A DNA stretch of 64,000 nt from Congeria kusceri (Eukaryota > Mollusca > Bivalvia > Myida > Dreissenidae): NCBI GenBank assembly GCA_027627225.1, contig CM051032.1:68607320-68671319 (forward strand). Reading direction: 5' to 3'. The notes under the pieces were generated by a model, which saw only the letters and a list, made by a program, of their open reading frames with translations, ran no database searches and had not been told where the DNA came from. Shown one piece after another: positions 36,203-50,500 of this stretch. Every line of letters begins with the position of its first letter. Position 1 is the first letter of the stretch. Made by a program: the position numbers and the translations under genes.

Positions 36203-36504
36203 TGCACCTATCAATATTTTCCCTGGGGGGGGGGGGGGATGGCGGGCAGACCCAGAGAAAATTGACTACTTGCATTCTTTGGGGGTCTTATTTCCCACTA
36301 TAGAGTCAAGCATTTTTTGTATAAATCCCCACAGTGGGAGATGCTTGGTCCCTATATTACCGGTTCTAAAATCCGACGAAGTCCATTTCCCGGGACCGGA
36401 ATTATTCGTCGTGTCAACATCCCATCTTTCGGGAATCGCTTTCAGACTGAAGTGCCTTACATTCCCGCCGCTCTCCCCGCCCCGCCCCCCCCCCCCCCCC
36501 CCCC
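36203..36504. mobile_element. Poly-G-ended TIR element, truncated
   Basis: Starts TGCACCTATCAATATTTTCC then G-run, as does 51474-51799, and shares 'gggaccggaatt' and 'ttcgggaat' type interior. It ends in a C-run without the terminal inverted repeat. Confidence 0.7.
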
Positions 36505-38144
36505 ATTACGTCACATAATGATTGTTGCCCTTCGTTGTCAATATAACTACTATTTCTTTAATACCATGCGCACATTACATACATATAGAATAACAAAAGT
36601 TTGTGCAATTGTGGAAATATAATTGACCGGACATGCGTTCGCAATTTCGTTTTGCAGGTATAATTTCAAACAAGTTCGATTTAGCAAGAACGAAATACAT
36701 TTACTTGTAACTTATTTCTGCGTTTATAACAATATTCTTTCTATATACGCAGACAAATACCAGTTATTGTGTTCAAATATTGGTATTGTTCCTTTTTTCG
36801 AACTACTATTTACAAATTATTATGCATTGCGCCATACAAAAATATGTTTATATATGTGTATATTAAATGTTTGACAAATCAAATGTTATGCAGATGTTAA
36901 AATGTGAAACCGAAATTAATACTTCATGAACCCGGCGGCTAATAATTTATTGTTCGCAGTGCGCAGCTATTAATGTATTTGATTTATTGGATTTATTTAT
37001 ACAATTGAACCGTAATCCGGGTTCTTTGTTTACAATATAAGCACAGATTGCAAATTTTATAATAATAATAATTGAACATCTTTCAGAAAACCTTTAAGGT
37101 AGCTCCTTATGTTACACCGTATTATTGCCTCAAGTGTAAATTGCGGATCATTATGCAGTGTCACCTATGTGCTTATTGATGTTATCGATTCCGTATACTG
37201 CTTTCAACAACTCGCGACTGGCAGAACGGAATTCCCCGGGTGTACACTGTACTACACTGAAATTTTCGATTGATCGACGACTCTTTTAACTCGTTTGCAA
37301 GCAAGCATATATAGATAAAATGTATGTTTAAGTATCAACACGCTTAATATGTATTTAGGCGACACGTTACGGGTATAGGATCTTAGCGAAATACGATAAA
37401 ATATTAGAGCGGATTTATTACTATGTGCGTGGTCAAAACGACGAAAGAATAATCTTGTACGGAGGATTAAACAAATTGTTATTAAATACGACGATTTACT
37501 GATTGTGTTAGGTTTAAATGTTCAACCACAAATCGCGAAGTTTAAATACGATACAATCAAGTAGCCAGAGTAGCCAAGATCAGTGTTCGTGGATAGTGTG
37601 ATAAATTGTGTAGACTCCACTCTGAAACCCTTTGGATTAACGGGCGCAGTGTGATTGAGGGCCAGAGGTTTGTTGACACTGTCGTCATTTTAGATGGTAC
37701 AAACATCTATCTTGTAGCTGTCAAACTGTGAAAACTACAATAATCTCACGGGGACATGTTAAACCGGGCTCCTTAAAATTGTCCAGGGACCACTGTTCAA
37801 CCAAAAAAGGACTTTTACGTATGGGATGAATTAAGTAAACTTTGCGCGGACTCTTTGTTATTTGGTTTCATCAACAAAATTAATTATATGTGTATCACTC
37901 ATTGAAGGTGTTTGTTGGACTCTTCAGGAGGCGCGGGTAACCAATGAATCTGCGATGTGACTGCGTCATAGATGCACGGTAAAGCTGTGGATATTTAAAT
38001 AATTACGTTACCAGAAAGGTTAAGATCTTCGGCTGGAATGCGTGATAATGTACTATGATGTAGGGTACATTCCCAACGCAAGGCACGAGACAATGTTCGA
38101 TAATGTTTTTGTTGTAGTAAAATAGCTGATACGAAACCGCAATT
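36505..38144. other. Region upstream of GAREM
   Basis: Expected to hold the GAREM promoter and 5' UTR. Within the leader an in-frame TGA at 38127-38129 precedes the start codon. No clear TATA box or initiator could be assigned. Confidence 0.4.
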
Positions 38145-38526
38145 ATGAATTACGAAGGGTCGCGCAGCCCGTATGGTCAGACCGGCCCTGCTTCCGGAAG
38201 TGCTAGCCGAGGGTGTTCACCGGATGCTCCAGCTTCCCCGCCCGAAGCGCCGACGTGGGAGGAGAAGCCCCGGTCACTCAAGGAGCTGGTGATAAGGGGA
38301 AAGTATCCGTGCACTGTGAAAGTGAAGTCGTCGGTGGTCATAAAATATATGGGTCACACCACCGCCGGCGATGCCGTACCAGGAGTCGACAAGGAGGAAG
38401 AGGTCTTGCACATCCTGGAACTCCGTCGGCATAAAATGGTCGTCGGCACCAAGCTCCACTGGGAGCGCATGACATCCGAGTACACGTGTACCGATAAGCA
38501 TTTCCAGATCAACGTGGCTCAAAAAG
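38145..38526 (+). CDS. GAREM1: GAREM exon 1 (start codon, first part of CABIT domain)
   Basis: 127 codons plus one base. It starts MNYEGSRSPYGQTGPASG and is GC-rich compared with its surroundings. SLKELVIRGKYPCTVKV begins the homology. Donor CAAAAAG|GTGTGT; the ORF runs only six codons further into the intron. Confidence 0.93.
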
Positions 38527-41500
38527 GTGTGTACACACGTGTATAGTTCTTGTTGAAAAATGTTGCGATTAGCAAAATCATTTGGTGTAAGAATTACACT
38601 AAACGCATTAACTGCTCATTTTAAGCGAAACTAAACTAGTATAAGACAAACTAACAAGGCGACACGCATTTGACATTTTGGTAAAACAATAGTATCCCCA
38701 AATTTACCACATCCTCTCGAGTATAGGTGAATACTTCTATGTAAAACATTTAAATTAAGTGAAATGCTTTAAATATATTATAAAAACTATCGTTATAGTT
38801 GACATAAATGCTAAAATGCACATATAATTATATTATAACAACGTTAGGATTGAATGAAATACTTCAATACATATGAAAGAAAACTATGCTATTTAAATAC
38901 CAGAACGACGTCGGAATTTCATTGTGTGTATAGTTATATAAACAAGTTTTCACTGCTTTATACTTCATGACATAAAAGTCAATCTATTGTGTTTCAAAGG
39001 TATTCAAACAGCTTTAACGACTTTACAGTCAATTTAGATTCTTTTGTTAGCACAAAATTGAGAATTGGTTAAACTATGGTACACAAATTCGTCAATTAAC
39101 GTGGAGTGACTAGTTAGTGTTAAATTTCGGTCATAGAGGTTAATTTAGATTGCAAAGTAAGGGATGTGTAAAATATGAGGCTTAACATTAAAACATTAAG
39201 AAGATTTAGTATACAGAATTGTTTCCCCCCGCCCCCCGCCCCCCCCCCCCCCCCCCAACAAAAAAACTGGCTTAAATTTCAATTTACACAGTGCTTGGTG
39301 TGTACAATGATGTTCAAACTCTCGACCGTATCATTTTACCAGATGATTTACATAAAGACATTATTGAATGGGTTGACGAAATATATTAATATTGAAAACT
39401 GTTATAAAATGTACACCCGACGTATAAATAATATGTAATGAATAATTTCTGTAATAAATGTTTATTTTTTATCGTTTTTTTATTACTAAATTCCAGCAGC
39501 ATTCAGACATGCCGACATCGTTCATGTCATTTTAAAATATTTTCCTAAAAAAAAACGACGTTAAATTATGTTCCGCTTTTGTACGCCTCCTTTTGACGTT
39601 ACGTTATAGTCATGTCAGCATTTTTTTTTCTACTGCTTTGGGAATGGTCTAGTTCCCAACAAATTGGGAATTTCGCGTCGTGAAATGTTGCCTATCGGGA
39701 AACGTTTAAGAAATATTGTTATTAATTAATTGCGTTAAGTAGCGTTATAATGGTTGAAATTTGTATTTTTTTTTGTAATAGTGTTTATCCATAGTCATGC
39801 AAGTAATTTCATGGTTTACAGCTTCGATTCAAAATTCCTATGTATTTTTGATTTTGTCAGTTTAGATTTTGGATTTGTTTCATTACAAATGGGAAAAATA
39901 AAACATATTTGGCAATGGGAACTGGTCGTTTGACCGGATCCTGTTAAATAAGGAAACAAATCATTGCATGGATTTCTGATGTTCAATATATTTTGTTTCC
40001 ACTGACTAGGGTACCTTCATCTTTTTTTTCAAAACACGTGTTTGTATGTCATCTTTGAATTGCGTAGTTTAGCCAATATATGCTATTTAAAGTATACAAT
40101 ATAAATTACACGTATGTCAAATGGTATGATACTAATAGTTAAAAGTTAGTAACAGCAACAGCATACTCGCATTTTTGTCGAATATGTTCTTGCGGCAAAT
40201 ACAGCCTATTTGTTGTCACATAAGCTGGTAAGTACGTGTGTGTGTTTTTCTCCTCCATTAATTATGGACCCTTCTTCATAAATGAACTTTATGAAAGCTA
40301 CGGCTAATAATTTTCCAGATTAATATTTTCATTATTTCGTCCATTTGTCATTTAATAAATCCACGGCATTGTAAGCAACAGCCAATGCATTGAAGCAAAT
40401 CTAGACATTGAAAATTGTGCAGCCAGTCCGGGACTCGAACCCGATACCCCATTTTTAGCTCGACCATTCACCGAATAGTTCGACCTATACTACTCACCAG
40501 TTCTTCGGCGTCGTCGTCGCCGTCGGCGTAATGCTCTGGTTAAGGTGTGCGTTCAACAAGTGCATATCTCTTTAACTACTACAGATATTCAGTTGAAACT
40601 TCACACATGTCTTCGGGGTCATTATGTAAGATCACTGACCAAGACCCATAACTCTGACCTGCAGTTTAGCAGAATTATGCCCCTTTGTGTAAATTCAGTT
40701 TAAAGTTTGCTTGCAACAACTTCATATTTCTATATCTACTACAGATTTCAATTAAAACTTCACACATGTCTTCGTGGTCATTATGTAAGGACCAAGGCCC
40801 ATTACTCTGACAAAGCGGTATAAATAGTCGCGCGCGCTGTCCTGAGACACGTCTTGTTATAGGGGGAGTACTCTCCCGACTGAGCTAACCGGGCCGCCAC
40901 ACAATCTGTCCCCTTTAGTGACAAAGTTCATGCTTCGACAGACCAATAGCTGCACATGCTTATTTCGAGACGCCTTTTACTTATTTATCAAACTGATTAC
41001 CTAATTATTACAAAAATAGTATGGGCCTATCCGGAAGTAGAACACAGGCAGATGCCAAAACAATGAGATGCCTCCCTGTCCGCCGAAGATCGGGCTGTTA
41101 TCTGAAGCAATGTTGACACAGCCGCGAAGACGCGATAACGCGGACATCTTTGTTTGCTCTTACAATGAGATCCATGCAATCCACTCGGCTGGTCGTATAT
41201 TACTTTATTAACACTAGTGTAATGTACATATAACTACTGTTGATTACGAACCTGATGTTTTACAGAGTACAGCGTGTTCTTGTGAGGTTAAGTTCTCTAC
41301 ATAGAAGTTTTCAGCTTATTTATACGTCTTGATAGATGTATGAGCTATACGTTCTTAAGTCTTGCAGATTTTCGTTGTTTTTATACTGGTTGCAGTGTGT
41401 TTTTTTTCACCTCTGGGGAAAGGCGGCGGGGCCCTTCAGAAGGGGAGTTTTACGGCAAAAGGGGATTTCTGTTAGAGAAGCATTATTAGTAAATTTATAT

Positions 41501-44500
41501 GTTTATATTATACTTTGTTATAAAACATTAATAAATCAATTGTTTTGCTACAAATGATAACTTAGATAAAATACTTTAACTTGGTTTGATGAAAAATTGC
41601 TGGGATATTTTACGAAAATTCCTCTATCTAAGTCAATTTTTGTCCGATTTTGGTCTTTTTTTTTCCAAAATAAAGCTTACATTCTGAGGGGAATTTTAAG
41701 GTTAATATAGGGGAAAAATATATACCTTTTAAGCAGTGGAATGGCCATAAAAAAACACAGGGTTGTCAAAGTTGTCTTTCTTGTCTTTCTTCACTGTAGG
41801 GCAATGTTTGTTTCTTATGTTAAATAGTATTGTACGTAGATTCGCGTTTACGCTCACGAATAGAAAATATTTCGTACTTACGTTTAAAAATGGAAATCTT
41901 TGATTCTTATTTTCATCAATATAGTGCAATGGTTGGTTCTTACGATTACTATATGGCAACATTTATGTCTAACGTTCACTACAGGGCAATCATTGATTCT
42001 TATTTTCACCATTTTAAGACAATGTTTGGTTCTTACGTTTACTATATACCAGTGTTTGAATCTTTGAATCTTACATTCACTATAGGGCAATGTTTCGTTC
42101 CTACGTTCAATTACGAATGTAATGTTTGTTGTTGTTGTTTTTTGCGTTCACTATAGGACAATATTTTTTGTTTTTTTACTAGGGATGGTAAAACTATTAG
42201 GATATTCGATTGAATGATTGCCATTCGAATAGTTAAAACGCTATTCGAATATTCGCAAATTTGTATTGCTTTAAAAAAAACAATACTTTCCTGATTGTAT
42301 AAAGTATTTTTCTGTCAACATAAAGGCAGTATTTCACCAATAGATACCTAATACCGTGTTTTCAATAGTATGGGCCCGTGTCACGTGTCAGACTAGAAGA
42401 TATTGAATATACTTGTCGGTGTCAATCGCTTATCGTATAGTCGCCAGTTATACGCAATTACACCAGACAGAAAACATAACTGTTAATTGTAATTGCAACT
42501 CGCGTTTACACTTGTGAAAGAAGTAACTACAAATAACTTACAGAAGTGAGATCACAAATTTTAGCAGTCATTATAGCTGAGAAACTCAAATATGCTGATA
42601 AACTAATGATTATCGGAGCGTTTTTAAATTGATAAAAATGCATGTTTTTGTTTTTTTTACTATTTGATTAAAAGAACAATTAAAATGGGTACTGAAGTTG
42701 TTTATGTTTGTATACTGTGCAATAAGTACATTAATTAGAAAGCGCAACTTGTTAATGAAAATAAGACGGTACTGGCTAATCGGAACTAATATGTCATACA
42801 AAAAGTAACTATTATGTCTACTAGGCCACAAAGTTCAAAATAGTTAATACCAATTTATGCGAATATTCGAATATTCGATTGAATTAAAAAGCGAATATTC
42901 GAATACCAATTTTGGTATTCGATGCCATCCCTATTTTACGTTTACTACAGGACAGTGTTAGCTTCTTACCATTACTGTAGGACTTTTTGTGTGTGTTACG
43001 TTTACTTTAGAACAATGTTTGAATCTTACGTTCACTATATGACATTGCTTGCTTCTACCCTTACTATAGGGCAATGGTTGGTCCTTACGTTTACTGTAGG
43101 ACAATGTTTGATTCTTTCGTTTACTATAGGACCATGTTAACGTCTTAACTTACTATATGACTTTTTTTCTCTATAGTACAATTTTTGGTTCTTACTTTCA
43201 CTATAGTACAATGTTTGGATCTTGCGTTCACTATACTATGTACAGTGTTTGGTTCACCATAGTACATTGTTTGGGTTTTGCGCTCACCATAGTACTGTGT
43301 TTGGTTCTTGCGTTCACCATTGTACAGTGTTTGGTTCTTGCGTTCCCCTATAGGACAATGTTTGGTTCTTACTTTCACTATAGTACAATGTTTAGATTTT
43401 GCGTTCACTATAGAACATTCTTTGGATTATACGTTTACTTAAGGACAATGTTTGATTCTTACGTTCACTATAGGACAATATCTGATTCTTACGTTCAATA
43501 TAGGACAATTGTGTTTTCTAATGCTCACCACAGGACAGTGTTCGGTTATTACGTTCGCTGTAGGACAGTGTTTGTCTCTAACGTTTACTATATATGACGA
43601 TGTTTGTTTCTTTTTGTTCACTATATATATATAGGATCTGACACGAGTTGTCATTTCATACCATATTTTATTAAACGAGTTCAGGAATTTTGTTAGTAAG
43701 CGAGCCTTTGGCGAGCTTACTCACGAATTTCCTGGGCGAGTTTAATAAAATATGGTATGAAATGCCAACGAGTGTCAGATCTTTTTTATCACATGCTTTT
43801 AAACGAAAAAAAACCGTCTAATTTGACTAAAACATGTTGATAACTCTAAAAGTTGTGTATTAGCATGACGTCATTTCATGTTGACGACGTCATTTCACAA
43901 AAAATAACGTCATGCGATTGGTCAGTCAAAGAATATGTAGCCAATGAAAACGCTCAAAATGTGATCTTACACATGTGTAAGACAGAAATATTCGTAATGG
44001 TTGCATTACACGGGAGACAAGGTATGGCATGTGATAAAACAATGTTTGTTTCTGTTTGTTCGCTATTCATAAATGTGTGTTTCTTTTTGTTCGCTATAAG
44101 ACGATGTTTGTTTCAAGTCGTCCTCTATAATATGACGATGTTTGTATCTTTTCGTTCACTATAAGACGATTTTATTATTTTTTCGTTCACTCTTGGACAA
44201 TTATTACAATATTTGTTTCTTTTCGTTTACTATATGACAATGTTTGTTTCATGTTGTTCGCTATATGACAATGTTTTTTTTTGTTCGCTATACGACAATG
44301 TTTGCTTCTTTTTCGTTCGCTATATGACAATATTTGGGTTTTGTACGTTCACTATATGACAGTGTTTGATTTTTGTTCGCTATAGGACACTATTTGTTTC
44401 TTTTCGTTCACTCTGTGATTTTTTTTTATTCGCTAAAGGACAATGTTTGTTTCTTTTCGTTCACTAAATGACAATGTTTGTTTCTTTTCGTTCCCTATAG

Positions 44501-47500
44501 GACAATGTTTGTTTCTTTTCGTTCGCTATAGGACATGTTTGTTTATTTTCGTTCGCTATAAGATAATGTTTTTCTGTTCGTTCGCTATAGAACAACGTTT
44601 GTTTGTTTTCGTTCACTTTTATTTTTGTTCGCGACAGGACAATGTTTGTTTCTTTTCGTTCGTTATAGGACAATGTGTGTTTCTTTTATTTCGCTACTGG
44701 ACAATGTTTGTTTCTTGCTCGTTCGCTATATGGCAATGTTTGGTTCTTTTCGTTCGCTATAGAACAATGTGTGTTCCTTTTATTTCGCTATGGGACAATG
44801 TGTGTTTCTTTAATGCGCTATAGAACAATGTGTGTTCCTTTTATTTCGCTATGGGACAATGTGTGTTTCTTTAATGCGCTATAGGACAATGTGTGTTTCT
44901 TTTAATTCGCTATAGGGCAATGTGTGTTTCTTTTCGTTCGCTATAGGACAATGTGTGTTTCTTTTAATTCGCTATGGGACAATGTGTGTTTCTTTAATGC
45001 GCTATAGGACAATGTGTGTTTCTTTTCGTTCGCTATAGAACAATGTGTGTTCCTTTTATTTCGCTATAGGGCAATGTGTGTTCCTTTTATTTCGCTATGG
45101 GACAATGTGTGTTTCTTTAATGCGCTATAGGACAATGTGTGTTTCTTTTAATTCGCTATAGGGCAATGTGTGTTTCTTTTAATTTGCTATCGGACAATGG
45201 GTGTTTCTTTTAAATCGCTATGGGACAATGTGTGTTTCTTTTAATTTGTTATAGGACAGTGTGTGTTTCTTTTAATTTGTTATAGGACAGCGTGTGTTTC
45301 TTTTAATTCGCTATAGGACAGTGTGTGTTTCTTTTAATTTGTTATAGGACAGCGTGTGTTTCTTTTAATTTGTTATAGGACAGTGTGTGTTTCTTTTAAT
45401 TTGTTATAGGACAGTGTGTGTTTCTTGTAATCTGTTATAGGACAGCGTGTGTTTCTTTTAATTCGCTATAGGACAATGTGTGTTTCTTTTAATTTGTTAT
45501 AGGACAATGTGTGTTTCTTTTAATTTGTTATAGGACAGCGTGTGTTTCTTTTAATTCGCTATAGGACAGTGTGTGTTTCTTTTAATTCGCTATAGGACAA
45601 CGTGTGTTTCTTTAATTCGCTATAGGACAACGTGTGTTTCTTTAATTCGCTATAGGACAACGTGTGTTTCTTTTAATTCGCTATAGAACAACGTGTGTTT
45701 CTTTTAATTCGCATTACCTAGGTTGGCAGTGTTTGATTCTTACGTTCACTCTACAACAATATTTGTTTCTGATGTTCACCATTGGACAATGTTTGATTCC
45801 TAATTGTCAGCAAACGAACAAACATGAAACAAACATTGTCATATATCGATTCCAATGGGACAATGTTAGGTTTAACGCTCGCTTTATGATAATGTTAATG
45901 TTTTTAGGTTCACTTTTAGAGAATGTTTTTTTTAGGGCGTTCATTACGTACATCATCGTAGTACTTTTTGTTTGTTTCATTCACAATAGTTGTTCTTTAT
46001 TTTCACTATTGTTTACTGTTATTCATGACTGGGTAAAACATGTTTATTACCTTCAATAAGAAATTTTTTTTTAGTCGATATTTGATTATTTGTCCGCACT
46101 GACGCGATGTTTCGTCATTGTTTACTGAGCTTAATACTCAGTTTGAGCTTTTTTTTATTTCTTGTTGCTTTGTTGTTGTTGTTGTTGGTTTTCCATCTCT
46201 ACAAACGTTTTCCATTTCTACAGACTATTTATTCATGCATTCTTTGTCGTATTATTCCTTATATTTACATGTATAGTTTAATAACTGGTATGTTTGAAGC
46301 ACAATGTACGCTAGCGGATCCAGAGGTGGGGGGAGGTTCATGACATACAGATGAACCAACATGTCTTGCGAACATAATACGGTTAAGTATTAATTTATTC
46401 AGTGAAACAAAGTGCATTTGATGATGATGGTTATGATTATGTGATGATGATGATGATGATGATGATTATTTGCAAAGATTTATTATATATCTTTGATACG
46501 GATCTGTAGCTGATTACTGCACACCCACAGACAACAGAAGGGATTATAACTGTACGATCAAAAAATGGATTATAACTGCACGATCAAAATTTTACGCCCC
46601 CACCCTAACTCGAAATCCTGGAACCGCCCCTGATATATATATGCAATATATGAGGCGTGTCGTGGGGAAACAGGACTTAATGCATGTGCGTAAAGTGTCG
46701 TCCCGGATTAGCCTGTGCAGTCCGCACAGGCTAATCCAGGACGGCACTTTCCGCCTAAAGTGGATTTATGTTTAGAAGACACTTCCTTGAAACAGAAAAT
46801 ACCATAAAAGCGTAAAGTTCCGTCCTGGATTAGACTGTGCGGACTGCACAGGCTAATCCAGGACGACACTTTACGCACATGCATTAGACTCCTACTTTGT
46901 CTATCATCCGATTTGAACTACGTTAAATTACAACTTTAAGGTTTTCTACTTCTATAATGCGATTATTATCCCAAAGAAATTCGGATAAAACTCACGTATT
47001 GAAAAAAGTAAAACCTTTTCGTACATGTACGAGTATTATTTTACCTTGTCCATTTTTAACATTTTAAAATAACTTTTATTATGCACTTGTTGTTCATGAT
47101 TTTTATTGACGTTCACGCAGCATTTTCACACGACTTGTTATTTACATTTTTAAAATGTTTACATTCTGCTGCGGTTATATGAACATCTTACTATAGTTGC
47201 CGCCGCGCTCTCCCATATGGCCATCGCCCCCAGAAGACTTGTTAATTGGGTTACGGGCGATAGTGCAAGATACAAGAAACCAGTGTATCTAGACCAATAC
47301 ACCACGGATCCGCCAGCTTTTAGCATTTTAAAATACATCACACGCTCAATTTGCTCCATTACACATTTGGTAACTCGTATTTTTCCACGTAAATAAGAAA
47401 CACTGATTAGTTATAAGTAATCGAAGCGTTTAATCGATCTACCCTGGGCTTGGGCAGGTGCCAGAATGATGAAAAAGTTTGGCTGCAAGATACGGGCGCC

Positions 47501-50500
47501 TTTAAAAGGCTGTTATCATGTTATACCCGGTAAATGAGTTCGGCGTATTGTCTGTTGTATCTTCCAAAAGTCTTATCGCCCCTGATAGTTTGTCAGGTCA
47601 AATATTTTGTATAGGTGATGTCTTTTCAACGTGGACTCGTTCAGGATTCGTGTCTTTAATAACCATTTACACACATCGCGAGCACTCTAGTATTAAATCG
47701 GTCACCAGTTACTCAAAACTTCATTTCTATTTCTGTTTTCAATTCTATCAAATTGGTATGGCCTAAACATTGGTTTGCTGGTGTTGCTGAAGCTGGGGCA
47801 TATTTCACATATCATTTTAACCGTTGTATGTTGTTTCGATGTAGTTTTCCAGTACCTTCATTTGCGCAACATATTTAAGATGATCTTAAACGGGCTATTT
47901 CAACGAAATATTGTTTCCTATTGCAAAATAAATGATATTAAATGATAGAAATGCACTATACCAAGACATGTACATTAAATAAAGAAAACATAATATAATA
48001 CTTAATGAGATACTTGATAAAAACAAACCAGCAAAAATGTTTGAAAAAAAAAAATTAAAACCCAAAGCGTGTATCGAACTCACGACTTATGAGTCATACG
48101 CACAAATGACAACAGACAGCGCTTTAACCAACTGCTCAATTCGGCTTTGTAAGAAAACGGGTGTAAGTTATAGTTGTAGCATATTTTTTTACCGAAATAT
48201 GTTAGTTATTTAATGAGCCCGCAGGGCGAGATTAAATAATTAACGTATTGAGGTCAAAGTGTTCTACAAGTATTTTATACCATATTTACCTATCACATTG
48301 CAACTTTCCACGATGCCCATAGGAGTTTCCTAAACGTCACATGATGTCTGACATGCTTGCCATTTGTGTCAAGCATAGGTGTCGTTTTCAAATTTAGCAC
48401 TGTCGAGTGTGGAAGCTTACCGTGCAATAAGCAGCGTGCGTATAAATTAAAACTAAATTTTAATATACAGCACGCTACTTATTGCATGATAAGCGTGCAT
48501 ATTAGGCTCCGCCCACCAGTTTCTGTTCTAATATCACAGTTATTAAATACCGCAGAACAAAGAAAACTATCTGAAATATGGTATAAACTATGGTTACACA
48601 AAATACTTACAATTCTGACGGCAATATGTAAACAGGAAAATGGCTAAACACCGTCCATTTTTTGAATTGATTTTTATCTCAGAATGCGAAAACTCTTTTC
48701 CGATTATATATACCTTATTTTAACCGTTATTATATGACATTATTAATATCTCAATTTCAATATTTTTTAAAGAAATTAACGCCTGGAGGCCCATTTTATT
48801 GACATAATCCCAGTATATTAATCCCAGAACATATTCCACCATTGCATTATTTATAAATGAGGCGTGTCGTGGGTTAAACCGGTCATTAAGCACATGCCTT
48901 AAGCCCGATTCTCCCACGACACGCCTCATATTTAATAAGTTTGTTGTGTGCGTGGACAGTTTAGCTGCAATGTTTTCGAAATAACTGCATTCATACAGGG
49001 CTAATATCAAATGTTCTTATTCACATTTGATTTGTATATGTCTATAAACTAGATCAAAAGTTGGCTTAATAATTTAACCGCTAAGCCGCAAAACAAACAC
49101 GGAATAACCCGTGGGTAGGGCCAGAAAAATGTGTAGGATTGTTGCCCGCCTACAACTCCATATTAAATATGACCAACTAGAAGTAAAAGTGAGTGTACAG
49201 TGTTTTGATTTAATTAAATACCGGTAGAATTGGAGAAATTCCAAATTAAGTTCGATCGTAAACAACTAGCCATTCTTTTGAGTCACCGAACGGTGAAAAC
49301 CTCATCGTAAGCACCGGATTAGCATAATCTAATATCCGTAAAATGTAGGTGTTGGTTCTAGAATGTAGACCATATTAAAGGGACTTGTTCACAGATTTTC
49401 GTATTTTGGAAAATGTCATTGAATGTCTTAACTGCAAAAACTAAAGCATAGAAGATTTGCCTTCGCCCGGACTGGTACCTACGACCGCCGGGATCAACAA
49501 TCTCTCGCCCTAACCACTCGGCCAATTCTGATTGATATCTACTGTAGTAATGATGTTTTGTTAGTGCGTGTAATGGTGGATTATCTTTCGGTAATCGGTA
49601 TCTTTACCAGCTTTTTTCCTCGTCTGTCTTTGTACGCGAATCGATCAACGCCAAACTCGCTATGTTCGAATATTTTAATTTTTTATTGTTCTACTAAGGC
49701 TTGGTAAGGCAAATATTATAGTTTGCTTACCCGGTAAATACGCAATACATGTATTATGAAATACTGAACAGCGAACTGTGAATTGCCTATTAAAATGCTG
49801 ATTGACTATACACCCATATACGCTGCCTGTGTTGGTAGAAAGTTAATTAGGGCCTCGCAATTTTTTTGCGGGTGTTCTATAGTCCATCTGTACGTCCGTT
49901 CGTCCACATTTTTCAGGTTTTTCTTTTATAACTTCCAAACCGTTTCAGCTATTAATTTGAAACTTCATGGGTGGATAGATCTCATTAAGGAGAAGTGCAG
50001 TGCACAAGAAAGTTAATTAGGGCCCCGAAAATTTTTTGCGGGTGTCCTATAGTAATCACCCTGTCTGTCCGTCTGTACGTCCGTTCGTCCACATTTTTTC
50101 AGGTTTTTCTTTCATAACTTCAAAACCGTTTCAGCTATTAATTTGAAACTTCATGGGTGGATAGATCTCATTAAGGAGAAGTGCAGTGCACAAGAACCAT
50201 TACTCTGCACTTCATTCTGGAGTTATTGCCCTTTCTTAATTTTTCATTATTCGTTTTTGCCTGGAGCATAACTCTTAGACTATAAGAGGTATTAACTTGA
50301 AACTTTATAGGTGGATAGATCTCATTGAGCCGGGTCCGGCTAGCTCATTTGGTAGAGCGCTAGACTGTCAATCCGGGGATCGTGAGTTCGAACCCCAGCC
50401 CAGCCACATAACTTGTGTGGGGACTGGTCATGAAATTATTTCTACGGCCATTCTCCCCCTACCTCTGATTCAAGTAGGGCAGTTGTCAGTTACTGGCATA

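Noticed and set aside
43157..44884. Long open frames with Phe/Cys-rich repeated peptides
   Set aside because: Produced by the 30-bp array; unit length divisible by three keeps frames open on both strands.
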